Shown in pieces: positions 45,776 through 57,339 of a stretch of 64,000 nucleotides of DNA. The stretch lies in NCBI GenBank assembly GCA_028571685.1, contig CM053166.1:65372111-65436110 (forward strand), given 5' to 3'. The translations under genes were made by a program, and so were the position numbers. The DNA is from Heterohyrax brucei (taxonomy: Eukaryota > Chordata > Mammalia > Hyracoidea > Procaviidae). Numbering within the stretch: position 1 is the first letter of the stretch; each line of letters begins with the position of its first letter. The notes below the pieces were generated by a model. The model saw only the letters and a list, made by a program, of their open reading frames with translations. It did not search any database and was not told the DNA's origin.

Positions 45776-48700
45776 TTATAGCAGGTGTCTCATACAATAT
45801 TTGTCCTTGTGCTGCTGACTGATTTCACTCAACATGTCTTCCAACAAAACCAGGTTATGAGATGCTTCCTAAAATCATCATTGTTCTTTATCATTGCATA
45901 GTGTTCCATTGAGTATATATACCATAGTTTGTTTACCCATTCATCTGTTGTTGGCTGTCTGGGTTGACTCCATCTTTTTGCTATTGTGGACTGTGCTGCA
46001 ATAAACATTCAGGTGCGTGTATCTGTTTGTGTGACTGCCCTTGCTTCTGTAGGATATATTCTGAGCAGTGGGATTACTGGGTCAAATGATATCTCTATTT
46101 TCAGCTTTCTAAGAAAGCACCAGATTGCTTTCCAAAGAAGTTGTACCATTTTGCAATCCCACAGCAGTGTAGGAAAGTTCCAATTTCTCCACAGCCTCCC
46201 CAGCGGTTTTCGTTTTGTGGTTTTTGAATCATGGCCAACCTTGTTGGGTTAGGATGGTATCTCATCATTGTTTTGATTTGGATTTCTTTAATAGCTAGTG
46301 ATCGTGAGCATTTCCACATGTGTCTTGAGGCTGCCTGGATATCCTCTTTAGAGAAGTGTCTGTCCATCTCCTTTGTCCAATGCTTAATTGGGTTATTTAT
46401 CCTTTTCTTGTTGCTATTTTGCAGCACCTTGTAGATTATGGAGATCAGACATTGGTCTGATATACAATTGCCAAATATTTTTCCTATTCTGTAGGTGATC
46501 TTTTAATTCTTTTGATAAAGTCTTTGGATGAGCAAAAATGTTTGATTCTTAGTAGTTTCCACTTATCTATTTTCTGTTGATCATGCTTTGTCAGATTTGG
46601 AAGTCTGTCTACATTGTGTGTTAAAACTTCCATTGTTGATCCTATTTTTCTCTTGGATGAGCTTTATTGTTTTAGGTTAGATATTTAAGTCTTTAACCCA
46701 GTTTGAGTTGATTTTTGTGTGAGCTGTGACATATGGGTCTTGTTTCAGTTTTTTTGCAGATGGATATACATTTTTCCAGCACCATTTGTTAAAGAGACTG
46801 TTTTTATCCCAGTTTACAATCTCAGGGCCTTTGTCAAATATCAGTTGTTTGTAAGAGGATGGTGGTATCTCTGGGGTCTCAACTCTATTCCATTGGTGTA
46901 TATGTGTCTTTTTGTATCAGTACCATGCTGTTTTGACTACTGTGGTAGTACGATAGGTTCTAAAGTCTGGTAGTGAGAGGGCTTGTGGTATGTTCTTCTT
47001 CTTAAGTAGTGCTTTGCTTATCCCCTTCTGAACAAAATTGGTGATATGTTTCCCCATCTAATTAAAAAAAATGACACTGGAATTTGTGTGGAGATTGCAT
47101 TGTATATGTAGATTGCTTTGGGTAAAATAGCCATTTTCACACTGTTAAGTCTTCCTATCCATGAGCAGGGTAGGTTTCTCCATTTATGTAAGTCTCTCAG
47201 TTTCTTGCAGTAAGGTCTTGTAGTTCTCTCTGTATAGGTCTCTTATTTCTCTAGATTTACTTCTAGGTATTTTATCTTCTTGGGGGTTATAGTAAATGAT
47301 ACTGATTTGAGATTTCTTCTTTAATGATCTCATTGTTGGTATAAATGAATCTTAGTGATTTACTTATGTTTATCTTGTATCCTGATACTTCGCTGAACTC
47401 TGCTATTAGTTTGAGTAGTTTACTTATGGATTCTTTTGGATTCTCTGTGTATACAACCATATCATCTGCAAATAGGGAGATTTTTACTTCTTCCTTGCTG
47501 ATGTGGATGCACTTTATTTCTTTGTCATTTCAAATTGCTCTGGCCAGAACTTACAGTACAGTGTTTAACAAGAGAGGTGAGAGTGGACATTCTTGTTTAA
47601 TTGCCATTCACAAGGGGAATTCTTTCTGTCTGTCTCCACTTAGGATGATGCACGCAGTTGGCTTTGCATAGATGGCTCTTACTGTCTTGAGGAATCTGCT
47701 TCTATTTCTATTTTGCTAAGAATTTTTAGCATGAATCAGTGCTGGATTTTGTGAAATGCTTTTTCTGCATCAATTGACAAAAAATCAGGTGATTCTTGTC
47801 TTTTGTGTTATTTATGTGGTTGATCACATTAATTGTTTTTCTGATGCTGAACCAGCCTTGCATCCCTGGTATGAGTTCACCTTGGTTGTGACGAAGTATT
47901 CTTTTGATAAGTTGTTGAATTCTATTGGCAAGGATTTTGTTGAAGATTTTTGCATCTAGGTTCATGAGTGATATTGGTCTGTAATTCTCCTTTTTTGTGT
48001 GATCTTCCCCTAGCTTTGATACCAGGGTTATACCGGCTTCATAGAATGAATTTGGGGGTATTCCATCTCTTTCTATGCTATGAAATATTCTCAGTTCTAT
48101 TGGGGTTAACTTTTCTCTGAAAGCTTGGTAGAATTCTGCAGTGAAGCCATCTGGTACAGGGCTTATTTTGGTTAGTAGTTTTTTGATGACTTTTACAATC
48201 TCTTCCTCTGGGATGGGTTTATTAAGTTGCCCTTCTCACTGTGATGATTTTGGCACATGATATGAATTTTGGAATTTGTCCATTTCCTCTAGATTTTCAA
48301 ATATGTTAGAGTACCATCTTTGGTAGTATTCTGTTATGATAGTTTTGATTTCTATTGGATCTCTTGTGACATCTCTCATCGCTTATTTGGTTTATTTGTT
48401 TCCTTTCCTGTTTTTCTTTAGTAAGTTTAGTCAATGGTTTGTCAATTTTGTTGATCTTTTCAAAAAACCAGCTTTTGGTCTTTTCAATTTTTTCAGTTCT
48501 TCTATTGTCTAATTCATTTAGTTCTGCTCTAATCTTTATGATCTGTTTTCTTCTGGTGCCTGAGGGGTTCCTCTCTTTCTCTGTACTTGTTCAAGCTGTA
48601 GGGTTAACTTTGGTTTGGGTCTTTTCTTCCTTATGGATGTGTGCATTTATAGAGATAAATTGACCTCTGAACACTGCTTATCCTGTAAGTTCTGGTAGGA

Positions 48701-49537
48701 AGTGTTTTCATCTCATTTGAATCCATAAATTTCTTTACTTTATTCTTGATTTCTTCTATAACCTGTGGCTTTTTGAGCAAGGTGTTGTTCAGTTTCTATG
48801 ACTTCCAATTTCTATCCATGTTTTTTCTGCTATTGATTTTGAGTTTTATGGCTTTATGGTCTGACAAGATGCTTTGCAATAATTCAGTGGTTTTGATTTT
48901 GCTGAGATTTGCTTTATATCATGGTCTATTCTGTCAAATGTTCCATGTGCACTAGAGAAGAAGCTGTAGTTATCTGTTGATGCACAAAAAGTTCTGTATA
49001 TGTTGAAGAGGCATAATTGATTAATTGTGCCAATAAGATCTTCTGTGTCTTTACTGAGAATTTTTCTGGAAGATCTGTCCAATACCGAAAGTGGAGTGCT
49101 GAAGTCTCCCACTAGTATTGTGTAGTCATCTATCTCGTTTTTCAATATAGTCAGTGTTTTTCCCCAATGTATTTATATGTTCTAGTATTAGATGCATAAA
49201 TACTTAGTATTGTTAAGTCCTGCTTGTGTATTCAACCTTTCAGCAGTAAATAATGAGCATCCTTGTTCACAATGATGGATTTTTCATTAAAATGTGTTTT
49301 CTCTGAGATTAGTATTGCCACACCTGCTCTTCTTTGTATACTGTTAGCTTGGTATATATTATTCCATCCTTTAATTTTCAGTTTGTTCCTACCTTTAAGT
49401 CTCGAGTGAGTTTCTTGTAAGCAACATATAGATAGGTTGTGTCTTTTGATCTAAGATGTCACTTGTCTCTTTAGTGGAGCATCCAGTCCATTTATGTTCA
49501 GTGTAATTATTGAGAGGTATGTGTTTAGTGCTGTCAT
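45776..49537 (-). pseudogene. L1-E ORF2 (EN/RT), decayed
   Basis: The ATG at 49537-49535 lies in ATGA. EN parts: GDFSTPLS at 48846-49145 and the catalytic SDH near 48860 intact. [22 protein letters not shown] at about 47900 and FADD at 47461-47472 intact. The C-terminal Cys/His motif has lost Cys (RWGGCG...LHCCGIA). Multiple frameshifts leave pieces of 60-110 codons. It cannot make a full protein. Confidence 0.93.
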
Positions 49538-49719
49538 TTTGATGTCTTTATTTTTGTGTTGGTGTATTCTCTGTTGCCCTTAATTTTCTGTTCTGGGTCA
49601 TTCTTTATGGGTTGATTTTTCATCCTTTTCACTGTTGGTTTTGTGTTTGTTGAGACTCCTGTGTTACATTTCTTGTTTTGATATACTGCATCTTTATTGT
49701 GCTTTATGGTTACCCCCAT
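49534..49719 (-). other. Inter-ORF open frame of L1-E (61 codons), ATGA overlap with ORF2
   Basis: The frame ends TCA AAA TGA, whose TGA overlaps the ORF2 ATG. The peptide includes CNTGVSTNTKPTVKRMK and DPEQKIKGNRE. Length differences against L1-A look like whole codons, as expected if the frame was once selected, though this could also be chance. Confidence 0.5.
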
Positions 49720-49962
49720 AGTCTCCGTTAATAATCTAGTTTAAACCCAATTTTAACTTGTATATATCTTATTAACTTCCTCTCCATCTGAAAGGGCTAT
49801 AACGACTGTGTTATATCCCTCTTTTTAGTGTGATGATATCTTATTTTTCATGATATTATCACTGGATCCCTTCTTTTGGTATTATGGCTTTGATTGAGTT
49901 TTGTGCCTTCTCTGAGTATATTTCTGGATGTTGTGTCCTGCATTGCCTCCTTAAATATAGAC

Positions 49963-50856
49963 TTAATCATTTTGTTTTTCTAAGCCAAGAGCTTCTTTCA
50001 ATATTTCTTGTAGCTTTGATTTGGTTTCTACAAAGTCTCTAAGTTTCTGTTTATCTGTGAATGTCTTAATTTCATCTTCATATTTGAAAGTTTTGCAGGA
50101 TATATAATTCTTGTTTTGAAGTTTTTCTCCTTCAGAGGTTTGAATGTGCCATCCCATTACTTCTGTGGCAACACTGTTTCTGCCGAGATGTCAGATGAAA
50201 GCCTACAGGGCTTCCCTCTGAATGTTTGCTTTTCTTTGAGTCTCATTGCCTTTAAGTTTCTGCTTATGTTTCATTTTGTTAAACTTGATTATAATATGTT
50301 TTGTTTCTTTCTTTTGGAGTCAATTTTATGTGGTGTTTGATACACATCTTGGATATCTATGTTCTCTTCTTTCATAATTTCAGGGAAGTTTTCTGTCAGC
50401 AACTCAACAATACTGTCTTTTTTCAGGTGTCCCTCCCTGATCAGGAACTCCAGTCAATCATAGATTGTTCCTCTTGATAGAGTCTTTGATGTTTCTTAAT
50501 GCTTCTTCATTTTTCTTGTTTCTTTTCTCTGATTTCTCCTCATATATGCTGGTGACAGTAGCTCCAGCTTCAAAGTCAGAAAGTCTAGCTTTCAGTTGTT
50601 CAATTCTGTTCTTTTGTCTTTGAATTGAATTGTCTAATTCTGTAATTTTGTTATTGATCTGTTGGATTTCAGGATGTTGATGTTCCACCAGTTCAAACAG
50701 CTTGCTTAATTTTTCATTTTATTCTACTGCATTTTATTTAGTCTGAAGGAGGGCTCTACACATAATTCTTTTGTACTTGACCTCCAGCAGTTTTAGAAAG
50801 GCTTCTTCATCTTGGAAGTTTTTTGATTCATTATTTTAAGAGTTTCCTGGAGCCAC
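49963..50856 (-). pseudogene. L1-E ORF1, broken, start codon lost
   Basis: The expected ATG at about 50856 reads GTG (plus-strand CAC). A coiled-coil block (50458-50688) reads MEHQHPEIQQINNKITELDN. The C-terminal block (49963-50157) has TFKYEDEIKTFTDKQKLRDF. The middle is frame-shifted. About 298 codons. Confidence 0.9.
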
Positions 50857-51953
50857 GGAGGATTGTTTCTTTAAATGTTTAGCAATGGTCTGTTGCCTTT
50901 GGGCCATCTAGAGCCTGTTTAGTTTCTCTGCTGTTGCCTCAACAGGAGCTGAGGTGTAGTTCTGAGAAGGGAGTCACCAGCCACCTCTGTGTACTCTGGT
51001 GACTGCCCCAGTGGACCCTGTAGGGTCAAAGTCCCCACCTCCTGGCTGGCAAGGACACTGCCCTACTTCTGGAGTCACTGGGGGGCTGTCAACTGACCAT
51101 GTGATGTATGTCAGTAAAGGCTGGAAGAGATGCCACCAGGCTGCACAGCAGTTATTTCACCAGGCAGTCTTATTTTAACAAGCTAAAAGCTATCTGACCA
51201 CTTCCAAAATCATTCAAGCCATCAGGTGTGGCAAGCCCCGCCTTCAGGATGACAACAGGAGCACCTCTTCTGCTGTCCCCAGATGCCATGATGTAGATCA
51301 AAGTAGAGAGGGGCTACTTCCCTGCTGCCATCCTCAGCTGGGCTCTACCCATAAGGCAACACTGTGCTAAACATAGCCTTTCTGCTGGAAAAGCACTACT
51401 CGAACTGGCACTGTCTCCCAGCATGGAAATTACCCCTGTTGAGGCCTCCAGTTGAGTGACTCCACCTCTCAGCTAACCAAGATGGTGTCCCAGTCAAGCT
51501 GCCCCTTCTGCTGTTAAACAGCAAAATATATGGTGGAGCTCAGAAACAAGAAGGTGGAGGGGCTGTGGTGCCCTCAGTCTGCCTCCGGGCTCTCAAAAGA
51601 TGGTTATCCCATACACTGTCTCTCCACTGCACCACATTGTATTCACTTCAGCACTTCAGCTCAGCATATCTCCTGGCTCATGCCCATCCCCTTCCTACTA
51701 TCCAAGAAAAAGAAAAGAAAAAAAAGCACCAGTGCTTGTGGTCTGCCCAAGCAGCGAGTCAGCAGGAGTGGGGCTCAGCAAGAGAAAGGAAGGTTCCTGT
51801 TTAGTGGCATGTGGTCCAATCTGACAACCTTATGCCATGTCCTAGGGCTCACTGTGTGTCCAGAATGCTCTGTTCAGTTATCATTCCAGGCTTTAGTTTT
51901 CAGAAGAAATTAAGGAGACGTGTGTCTAGTCCACCATCTTGGCCCCACCCCCA
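50857..51953 (-). promoter_or_regulatory. L1-E 5' UTR with repeated units
   Basis: Units comparable to those of L1-A and L1-C start near 51098, 51287 and 51529 (steps 189 and 242). An A-rich run AAAAGAAAAGAAAAAAAAGC lies at about 51707-51726. The start has CCAAGATGG (YY1-like). Confidence 0.65.
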
Positions 51954-51967
51954 GTTCCTGAAAGAAG

Positions 51968-52140
51968 TTTCTTTAACCCCACACTGTGTGATTTTCCACC
52001 CAATTTACAAAGGTTCTGCCAGAAGTTTGTCTTGCCTTTGGAATCATCCCCTGCTCCGTCCACATGTTGTCTAGGAAATGGAAACACGTAGACACACATT
52101 TCTTTAAGTTAAGGGTGAGTAGTTTATTCCCCCTTGGTTG
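51968..52140. other. Short unassigned spacer between L1-E and L1-F2
   Basis: No recognisable feature. Confidence 0.4.
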
Positions 52141-54310
52141 TATTTTTTTTAAAAAATAAAATGTATTTATTTTTGTTGTTGAATATATACAGCAGAATGT
52201 ACACTAATTCAACAATTTCTGCATGTACAATTCAGCGACATTGATTACATTATTTGAGTTGTGCAGTTATTTTCACCCTCTTCTTTCAAGTTGTTTCTCC
52301 TTCATTAATGTAAAGTCACTGGCCCTTAAGTTTGACTTTTGAGTTACTGTTTTCAATTTGATCCCATATCAATAGATCTTCAAAGAACATAATGCTCAAT
52401 GCACACATTCTTTAATAGCTAATCTAAACTATTGTTTGGTTTCAAGAACACTTCAGTGGATATTTTTGGCTTAATGTTTAAAGATTTATCTCAGTGTAGT
52501 AGTTTCAGGGGTTCGTCCAGCCTTCTTGGCTCCAGAAAATATGAATCCTATGAGAATTTTAAATTCTGTTCTACATTTTCTCCCTTTTGATCAGGATTCT
52601 GATATAGGATTTTTGATCAAAATATTCACATTGTAGCTGGGCACTGGAGGTAGTTATTCACGGAGGCAATTGACTACACATTCCATTTCATCTGTTATTT
52701 CTGATTCTCCTCCTTCTCCTGTTTCTTCAGGCAAATAGAGACCAGTGGTTGTACCCTGGATGGCCACTTGTAAGCTTTTGAGAGCCCAGGCACTACACAT
52801 TAACCAGGAGGTAGAACAGCAACACTAAACACTTACTTGGGCCAGTTGACTGGGATGTCCAATGAATCCATGACCCTAAACTTCCAAAGTAAGAAACCAA
52901 ATCCCATGAAGTATTTGACTGTACATAAGCTGCCTGAGCAGCTTTTTGTGTGTGTGTGTGTGTCACTGTAGTACATGTACCACATAACTTTTGCCAGTTC
53001 AACTTTTTAAAGGTGTATAATTTACAGACAGAAATTGCATTAATGGGCTGTGCAACACTATCCTTAATGTGATTTTTCCCATCACTACAAACTGACACTC
53101 AGCACTCCATAAGCAATAACTGCCTCCCCTGTCCCTGGCAACCACCAACAAACATTGTTTTCTGTACTTCTGCCTGTTATTTTTATATAAGTGAAGTCAT
53201 TCAACATCTGTTTGTTTGTGATTAACTAATTTCACTCAGTATGATGTCGTTAAACATCATCCATAATGTACCATGATCAAGGTTTCATTTCTTTTACTGG
53301 ATGAAGTGTATTTCATTATATGTATTGCATTTTGTTTATCCAGCCCTCTGTTGATGGGCTTTTAGGTGGTTTCCATCTTTTTGGCTATTGTGAATATTGC
53401 TGCAATGAGCATTGGTATACCAGTCTTTGTTTGAGTCTGCTCTCAAGTCTTTTGGGTATATACCTAGGAGTGGAATTGCTGGTCAGATACGGTTGCTATG
53501 AGTCAGAATTGACTTGGTAGCTCTATTTTTAGTTTTTTTGAGTAACTATCACATTGTTTGCCACAATAATTGTGACATTTTTACATCCTCACCAACAATG
53601 TGTAAGGGTTACAATTGTCCTGCATCCTTAGCAACGTTATTTATTTACTTTTATCTTAGTCATCCTAGTGAGAATAAAGCGGTATCTAATTGTGGTTTTG
53701 ATTTGCATTTCTCTGATGGCTAATGAACTCAAACCTCTTTTTGTATGTTTGTTGGCTATCTGAATGTTCTCTTTGTTGAAATGTTTATTCAAGTCCTTTG
53801 CCCATTTTGTGATTGAATTGTCATTTTGTTGTTGTTGAAATCATGTATATATGTATATATTGGTTATTAGGTTATTGAATATATAGTTTCTGAAGATATT
53901 CTCCCTGTCAGTAGCTTGTGTTTTCACTTTTTTGATGAATGAAAGTTTTTAACTGTTATGAAGTCCCATTTATTTCTTTTGCTATTTTTCCTTTTGTTAT
54001 TATATTAGCTAAACTGTTGTTAAAAGCTAGCTCCAACAGCCTTGACTCTGCATTTTCTTGTAAGAATTTTATCATTTTAATTTTCACATTTTAGGTCTTA
54101 ATCCATTTTGAATTTGTTTTTGTAGATAGTGTGAGGTGTGTATTCTGTTTCATTACTCTGCCAGTTTTCTCAACACCGTTTAATTGAAAAGATTGTTATT
54201 TCCCCAGCTGAATGGACTTAGCACTCTTGTCAAAAAACAATTAACCTTGAATGTGTGAGTTTATCTCTGGATTCCTAATTATAATCCATTGGTCTCTCTG
54301 TAAAAACTGG
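52141..54310 (-). mobile_element. L1-F2 (part a): old L1M-type 3' UTR and ORF2 C-terminus
   Basis: The 3' UTR begins with a T/A-rich tail at 52141. The block 52640-52930 matches the L1-F1 3' UTR near 13240-13448. ORF2 C-terminus from about 53160: CCAGCCCTCTGTTGATGGGC, TTTGCATTTCTCTGATGGCT, TTTATTTCTTTTGCTATTTT. A (TG)n run lies at 52948-52963. It stops at about 54310 after CCATTGGTCTC. Confidence 0.85.
53491..53515 (+). mobile_element. 25-nt orphan AfroSINE/RTE tail inside L1-F2
   Basis: GGTTGCTATGAGTCAGAATT plus GACTT is the shared SINE/RTE tail. The host L1 should read ...ATACGG/TAGCTC..., so this tail is an insertion with no SINE body. Confidence 0.8.
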
Positions 54311-54849
54311 GTGATCAGAAAGAAAACTATCGCAGCGGTCTACATAAAAGGTAATTATGGCTTGGACCAGGGTGCAATGGGGAATGTGAAAGAAAGAAAG
54401 ATATCAAGAGAATTCAAGTTTGACTCCAAGATTTTATACTGTGGGTGAATGAAAATGCCATTTATTAAGTTGGGACAATCTGGGTGAGGTTAAGTTTTGG
54501 TGAGAATTAAGACTCTGGTTTTGGACATGGTAACATGTTGAGCTCTAAATTTGACATGCAGTTGATGATGTCGAGTGAACAGTTTTATATTTAAGTCAAA
54601 GGAGAGGTCCAGGCTGGTGATGTGGAAATGGTTATTTAAAGTCAGGGCTGTTCATGAATTCACTTAATGGAAGAGGTTTCAACAGAGTGATCCCTAGGAC
54701 ACACAAAATTGTAAAGGTCATGAAGAGGAGGATGAAAAGGTGTTACCAGATATGAGTTTCTTTCAACTTGATGGATGTGAAATGTCATCTCCTTAATTCT
54801 TTTTAATTCTCAGTGACTTCAAAACAAGTGTCCTGAAGAATCTTCTTAT
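54311..54849 (+). repeat. Old widespread mammalian repeat (family not named)
   Basis: GACTCCAAGATTTTATACTG, ATGCCATTTATTAAG, GGTTTTGGACATGGTAACAT and GAGAGGTCCAGGCTGGTGAT follow the order of a common ancient repeat I recognise (gactcccaggt...ggacatgttgag...ggctgga) but cannot name with certainty. Confidence 0.5.
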
Positions 54850-54964
54850 ACGTTCACTGGCCATTTGAGCTTCTTTCTCTTTGAATTTGCCCATTTTTCT
54901 GTTTGACTCTTTGTATGGTTATGAATTCTTTATAATTATTCTGAATACTAACTTTTGTTGGAGT
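54850..54964 (-). mobile_element. Short L1 ORF2 C-terminal fragment
   Basis: GTTCACTGGCCATTTGAGCT, GAATTTGCCCATTTTTCTGT and TCTGAATACTAACTTTTGTTG are the complement of L1M ORF2 C-terminal sequence. Confidence 0.6.
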
Positions 54965-55126
54965 AAAAAAAAAATTGCTTCAAATTGATTCCAATGCATA
55001 GCAACCCTACAGGAGAGAATAGAACTGGTTCATAGGGTTTCTAAGGAGCAGCTCGTGGATTCAAACCACCGACCTCCTGGTAAGCAGTCAAACTCTCAAA
55101 GACTACCCCATCAGGGCTCTGCCTTC
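54965..55126 (-). mobile_element. AfroSINE
   Basis: A-run at 54966-54975, then CTTCAAATTGATTCCAATGC, TTCAAACCACCGACCTCC (box B complement) and CCATCAGGGCTC (5' end complement). Confidence 0.88.
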
Positions 55127-55148
55127 ATTAGAGATGTGGGTACAAATA

Positions 55149-55515
55149 CAGGCAATCCTCATTATTTCTAGATTCTACGTTTGCAAATTCATTTATCAGA
55201 CAAAATTAATTTTTAACCACAAAATCAATACTTGTGATGATTTCATGATCATTTGTAGGCATATGTAAAAAGGGAAAAATTTGAGTTACCTAATGTACAT
55301 GTTCCCATCTGAGGTGAACAAGGCAATCCCCTGCTCTTTTGTTTTAGTCTTCGTGCTATAAACAAGTGTCCTTTTCCTGGTCTATTTAGTGCCACATTTT
55401 TCACCTTTTTTTGCACTTTTTATTTGGATTTTGCTGTTTAAAATGGCAGAAGTGCTGTCTAGTGTTCGTAAGTACAATAAGGCTACAATGTGCCGTATAG
55501 AGAAAACACCTGATG
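55149..55515 (+). mobile_element. Tigger (pogo-like) DNA transposon, 5' end and transposase N-terminus
   Basis: It begins after TA (55147-55148) with CAGGCAATCCTCATTATTTC, the Tigger terminal repeat. AAAACAAGTGTCC-like text follows (55362). A frame from about 55443 reads MAEVLSSVRKYNKATMC, the decayed transposase N-terminus (known form AEVLSSV...KAVMC). It stops abruptly where L1 sequence resumes. Confidence 0.82.
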
Positions 55516-55554
55516 CTTTTTCTTTGTTCTATTAATGAGATGTATTACATTGAT

Positions 55555-55730
55555 GGAAACCCTGGTGGCATAGTGGGTTAAGTGCTACGTCTGCTAAGGA
55601 AAAGGTTGGCAGTTCAAATCCACCAAGCACTCCTTGGAAACTCTATAGAGCAGTTCTACTCTGGCCTATAGGATTGCTGTGAGTCAGACTCAACTTGACA
55701 GCTGTGGGGTTTTTTTTGTGGGGGAGAGAT
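55555..55730 (+). mobile_element. AfroSINE with 12-bp TSD
   Basis: Starts GGAAACCCTGGTGGCATAGT (box A region), box B GTTCAAATCC at 55612-55621, tail GGATTGCTGTGAGTCAGACT. TSDs TATTACATTGAT (55543-55554) and TATTACACTGAT (55731-55742). Confidence 0.95.
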
Positions 55731-56567
55731 TATTACACTGATTTTTTCCTAGTGTTGAACTACCCTTGTATCCTTGGAATAAATTCCAATTGATTATAGC
55801 ATATAATCCTTTAAGCATGATGTTGGATTTGGTTTGCTAGTGATTTTCACTGCATTCAAAAGTATTCCTCCCTCTTCCAGTTTTTGGAAGAATTTTCAAA
55901 GTACTGGTGTTAATTGTTCTTTAAATGCTTAGTAGAATTCTGTAGTGAAGCCATCAGGCCCAGGACTTATTGAGGGGGAGTTTTTTTTTTTTTTTTTTAG
56001 CTGATTCAGTCTCTTCATGTGTTATGAGTCTGTTGAGATTTTCTATTTTGTTTTGAGTCAGTTAGGTAGATTGTGTTTCTAGGAATTTGTGCATTTCCTC
56101 TGAGTTATCTAATTTGTTGGCATACAATTGTTCATAGTATTCTCTTATGATCCTTTTTATCTCTGTAGGGTTGGTTGTAATATAGCCACTTTCATTTCTG
56201 ATTTTAGTTATTTGCACTTTTTTCTTTGTCAGTCTAACTAAAGATTTATCAATGTTGTTGTTTTTAGAAAAATTCTATTGTTTTCTAGAAAACAACTCTA
56301 TTGTTTTTCTATTCTATATTTCATTCATTTCCACTCTGATCTTCTTCATTTTCTTCCTTCTTATAAGTTTCAGACTTAATTTGCTCTCTCTCTTTTTTTA
56401 GTTCTCGACTTGGCTTGGCTGGCAAATTGTAAAATTAGATAATTGATTTGAGACCCTTTTTTTTTTTAATGTAGGCATTTACTGTTATGAATTTCTCTGT
56501 GAGCACTGCCTTTGCTGTGTCCCATGAATTTTGGTATGTTATGCTTTAATTTTCAATTCTTTTTTAT

Positions 56568-56871
56568 TTTGGTTTATTTTTTTTATTTAGTACGACTGAG
56601 TGAAAATGTACATTCCCGTATAAATTTACATGCCCACTTATATGCAGCTTCCACTGCTCTCACTGTCCGGTGACAGCACACTATTCCTCTCTTCTCCATA
56701 CATATCTCATCCTCTCAACAGTCTCCTTTCCGCTCCTCTCCACCCACTCTCCTTTCTCCAACCAGAGGTCAGCAGGATGATATCCTATAGATGTATGGAA
56801 CCATAAAGTGCATCCAATGTATGGTCACTCTGCATCACCAAGTCCAATCCATTCGTGTCCGAAGAGTGGAT
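56568..56871 (-). mobile_element. 5'-truncated young L1 (3' UTR only) in L1-F2
   Basis: 304 bp nearly identical to the L1-D and L1-X 3' UTRs: AGTGAAAATGTACATTCCCG, TCAGCAGGATGATATCCTAT, AATCCATTCGTGTCC. The low divergence suggests the youngest L1 subfamily in the window. TSD not resolved. Confidence 0.88.
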
Positions 56872-57146
56872 AAAGTATTTTCTGATTTTCTTTCTTTCAT
56901 AGTGTTTAGTTTTAGTTACACATTTTTATTTATTTTCCAGTTTTGCTTCTATTATTTTTAGTTTCATTCCATGTGGTCAGAGAAGATACTTAATATGATT
57001 TCAATATTTTAGAATTTATTTAGACTTGTTCTGTGACCAAGCATATTGTCAATCCTGGAGAATGATCCATGTGCATTGAAGAAGGTGTACACTGCTGCCG
57101 TTAGGTGGAGTGCTCCATATACGTCTGTTAAGTTCAGTTGCTTTAT

Positions 57147-57318
57147 AAAAACCAAAAAAAAAAAACCCCACTGCCGTCGAGTCAATTCTGACTCATAGCG
57201 ACCCTTTATACAGAGTAGAACTGCCCCGTAGAGTTTCCAAGGAGTGCCTCACAGATTTGAACTGACGACCTTCTGGTTGGTAGCCATAGCACTTAACCAC
57301 TACGCTGCCAGGGTTTCA
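57147..57318 (-). mobile_element. AfroSINE
   Basis: AAAACCAAAAAAAAAAAACC tail, then GCCGTCGAGTCAATTCTGAC, TTTGAACTGACGACC and GCTGCCAGGGTTTC. One of the best-preserved copies. Confidence 0.95.
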
Positions 57319-57339
57319 GTAGTGCTGTTCAAATCCTCT

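Larger units (their letters stand above)
45077..51957 (-). mobile_element. L1-E: full-length 6.9-kb L1 with 10-bp TSD
   Basis: Minus strand. The TSD CTGAAAGAAG is at 45067-45076 and 51958-51967. The left end is a T-run, then 3' UTR to 45775; ORF2 45776-49537; spacer; ORF1 49963-50856; 5' UTR to about 51953, ending CCACCATCTTGGCCCCACCC. All parts are present, but both ORFs are decayed. Confidence 0.95.
55516..57146 (-). mobile_element. L1-F2 (part b): ORF2 RT-to-EN region
   Basis: Resumes with L1 ORF2 (AATGAGATGTATTACATTGA), skipping roughly 1 kb of ORF2 after part a. It continues through CTACCCTTGTATCCTTGGAA, TAGTGAAGCCATCAGGCCCAG and TCATTCCATGTGGTCAGAGA to EN at 57110. It is interrupted by an AfroSINE (55555-55730) and an L1 3' UTR insert (56568-56871). 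Confidence 0.82.

Noticed and set aside
52948..52963. (TG)n run as a Z-DNA site
   Set aside because: Short common dinucleotide repeat; the tract at 23373-23422 is the better case.
53320..53520. Plus-strand frames rich in Phe/Leu/Ser, for example here, 11680-11991 and 12950-13180, as membrane proteins
   Set aside because: They are the antisense of A-rich L1 ORF2/ORF1 sequence; T-rich plus strand gives hydrophobic chance peptides.
55555..55730. tRNA gene (box A and box B motifs)
   Set aside because: The promoter boxes belong to the tRNA-derived head of an AfroSINE with TSDs; no cloverleaf-competent tRNA is present.
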